32,542 bases of DNA, taken from positions 1 through 32,542 of IMG/VR virus record IMGVR_UViG_3300030430_004471, one strand, 5' to 3'. The position numbers and the translations under genes were made by a program. Numbering within the stretch: the stretch's first letter is position 1; every line of letters starts with the position of its first letter. Below, in pieces: positions 31,454 through 32,542 of the stretch. Source of the stretch: a virus. The notes under the pieces are model-generated. The model searched no databases. It had not been told where the DNA came from and saw only the letters and a list, made by a program, of their open reading frames with translations.

Positions 31454-31561
31454 ATGAATAAATATCTTAAATATTTAAATGATTATTACTTTAGGGAAAA
31501 GAATTTTATAAAAATAGAATCAAAGATAAATAAAGATAAAGATGAAAAAAGTAAAAGATAG
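31454..31561 (+). CDS. Possible tiny basic protein, 35 aa
   Basis: An ATG just after the terminator opens a 35-residue, Lys/Tyr-rich frame (MNKYLKYLNDYYFREKNF) that overlaps the nuclease gene by 20 bases. The overlap is the only support. Low confidence. Confidence 0.3.
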   Translation: MNKYLKYLNDYYFREKNFIKIESKINKDKDEKSKR

Positions 31562-32342
31562 TAATGCTGAGTATCATAGTAAAGATAGCCTCAGCTCTAG
31601 CGCCCTTAAAACTATATATAAATCTAGTGTAAAGGCGTGGTTAAATTTAAAGGTTACAGCTACTAAAGCCATGAATTTTGGCACAGCTGTCCACACTGCT
31701 TTACTAGAGCCAGATGTATTTAAAAATGAGATAGCTATAAAGCCATCTACAATAGATAGGCGCACAAAAGCTGGTAAAGAGGCTTATAATGAGTTTGTAG
31801 AATCTACAGCTGGTAAAATAATTATAGAGCAAAATGATTTAGATATGATTAATGCTATAGTAGATGAGGTATATAAAAAACCAAATATATTACATTATTT
31901 AAATGGCCAAAAAGAATTAAGCCACTATAAAGAATTCATGGGTTTTGATTGTAGATGCAGACCAGATGTAATAAACTATAAAGATAATTTTATTAGTGAT
32001 GTAAAAACTTGTCAAGATACACACCCAGCTGCATTTAATAGAGATGCTATAAAGTGGGCCTATCATTTACAAGCTGCTTTTTATAGTGATTTTTGTGGAG
32101 TGCCAATGGAAAATTTTAGATTTATAATAGTTATGAGTAAAATAGTAGATGGTAAGCCTTATGCAGATGCTCAGCTAATTAAGATGGATGATAATTTTTT
32201 AGAGGCTGGTAGAGCTGCATATAAAGAGGCTATAAGCAAATATAAATTTTATGTAGAAAATGAAATTGATGATTTAATTAGCTGGCCCTACATTGATGAT
32301 AAAGATGAATCTTATATAATAAAAGGATATGGAAAATATTAG
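31542..32342 (+). CDS. RecE-like PD-(D/E)XK exonuclease
   Basis: This 266-residue nuclease resembles the phage exonuclease VIII/RecE-type domain (DUF3799 family). SLSSSALKTIYKSSVKAWL, then TKAMNFGTAVHTALLEPDVF and CRPDVINYKDNFISDVKTCQD carry the core acidic residues (Asp142 in RPD, Asp153 and Lys155 in SDVKT). The W-A-Y-H-L-Q-A-A-F-Y helix (about 170-182) is also typical. It would resect double strands for the ERF protein. It overlaps the DnaA-like gene by 14 bases. Confidence 0.92.
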   Translation: MKKVKDSNAEYHSKDSLSSSALKTIYKSSVKAWLNLKVTATKAMNFGTAVHTALLEPDVFKNEIAIKPSTIDRRTKAGKEAYNEFVESTAGKIIIEQNDLDMINAIVDEVYKKPNILHYLNGQKELSHYKEFMGFDCRCRPDVINYKDNFISDVKTCQDTHPAAFNRDAIKWAYHLQAAFYSDFCGVPMENFRFIIVMSKIVDGKPYADAQLIKMDDNFLEAGRAAYKEAISKYKFYVENEIDDLISWPYIDDKDESYIIKGYGKY

Positions 32343-32542
32343 AGATAAAGTAGAAAAGGTATTTGAATTGGATATATCAGATACTACAAGACAATTAAAA
32401 TATATAGAGGCTAGAGCGTGTTATTACCAGCTCTGTATAGATGCTACAGCTCATAGCCTTACAGCTATTGCAAAATCTATAGGTAAATCACATGGCACTA
32501 TTATACATGCATTAAAAGAATTTCCCTATATGATGAAAAAAA
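32329..32542 (+). CDS. DnaA domain IV-like protein, N-terminal part
   Basis: This is the start of the gene whose end is at 1-321. The first 26 residues (MENIRDKVEKVFELDISDTTRQLKYI) resemble the N-terminal part of DnaA domain IV, and the HTH follows (see the entry at 1). The start overlaps the nuclease stop by 14 bases, so the gene is the last of the recombination operon and continues into the replication genes across the join. Confidence 0.8.
   Translation, partial: MENIRDKVEKVFELDISDTTRQLKYIEARACYYQLCIDATAHSLTAIAKSIGKSHGTIIHALKEFPYMMKK
32407..32542. repeat. Terminal direct repeat, right copy
   Basis: This is the copy of bases 1-136 with T in place of A at 32484. See the left copy. It shows that the genome is circular or terminally redundant. 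Confidence 0.97.

Noticed and set aside
1-32542. tRNA genes, CRISPR arrays, insertion sequences
   Set aside because: No cloverleaf with a T-loop, no spaced identical repeats and no transposase were seen.

Overview
The window is one complete phage genome read as a circle. It is AT-rich (roughly one third G+C), every gene is on the + strand, and the last 136 bases repeat the first 136, so the unit length is about 32.4 kb. The host is very probably a member of the Bacteroidetes, likely a marine flavobacterium. Ribosome binding sites of the Shine-Dalgarno type are essentially absent. Copies of the Bacteroidetes -7 promoter element TAnnTTTG stand in front of almost every transcription unit, often just after a terminator. 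The gene set is that of a siphovirus: HK97-type head, tail tube, frameshifted tail chaperone and a 908-residue tape measure. No integrase was seen.

Layout. (1) 1-4748, early genes: C-terminal part of a DnaA-domain-IV-like protein (its start is at 32329), a VRR-NUC nuclease, a winged-helix replication protein, a PD-(D/E)XK-like protein, a primase-helicase, a dATP/dGTP diphosphohydrolase-like protein and several tiny overlapping genes. (2) 4864-6279: an unrecognised 471-residue protein in its own promoter-terminator unit. (3) 6401-12998, packaging and head: small and large terminase, a portal with a 300-residue extension, a SPP1 gp7/Mu F-like protein, HK97-type prohead protease and major capsid protein. 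(4) 13054-14960, an island between capsid and connector genes: a probable ~310-nt structured RNA with its own promoter and terminator, an iteron-like repeat module, a Trp/Phe-rich protein, a small membrane protein and an I-Ssp6803I-like homing nuclease without a normal start codon. (5) 14961-16713: head-tail connector, head closure, gp10-like and tail terminator proteins. (6) 16713-19840: exported, envelope and lysis genes (lipoprotein, membrane/coiled-coil protein, thioredoxin-like exported protein, probable outer-membrane protein, M15 endolysin, 3TM holin). (7) 19884-23065: two paralogous fibre/lectin-like proteins and an acidic small protein. (8) 23115-29922: tail tube, chaperone with a -1 frameshift, tape measure, tail-tip protein. 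(9) 29923-30264: a second copy of the repeat module, then a promoter. (10) 30265-32542: HTH protein, ERF annealing protein, a small protein with an SSB-like tail, a RecE-like nuclease and the DnaA-like gene, which closes the circle.

The genes together give a self-contained lytic-looking programme: an early block for initiation, priming, nucleotide handling and ERF/RecE recombination, followed by packaging, head, tail and lysis blocks. The most interesting parts are the structured RNA at about 13.08-13.39 kb and the duplicated iteron plus GGTATCAGTATATC module, once after that RNA and once before the early block. Next are the homing nuclease that lines up with I-Ssp6803I only if read from an ATA codon, and the SSB-tip-like C-termini on two replication proteins. 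All family calls are from reading the sequence and from memory; no database was searched.
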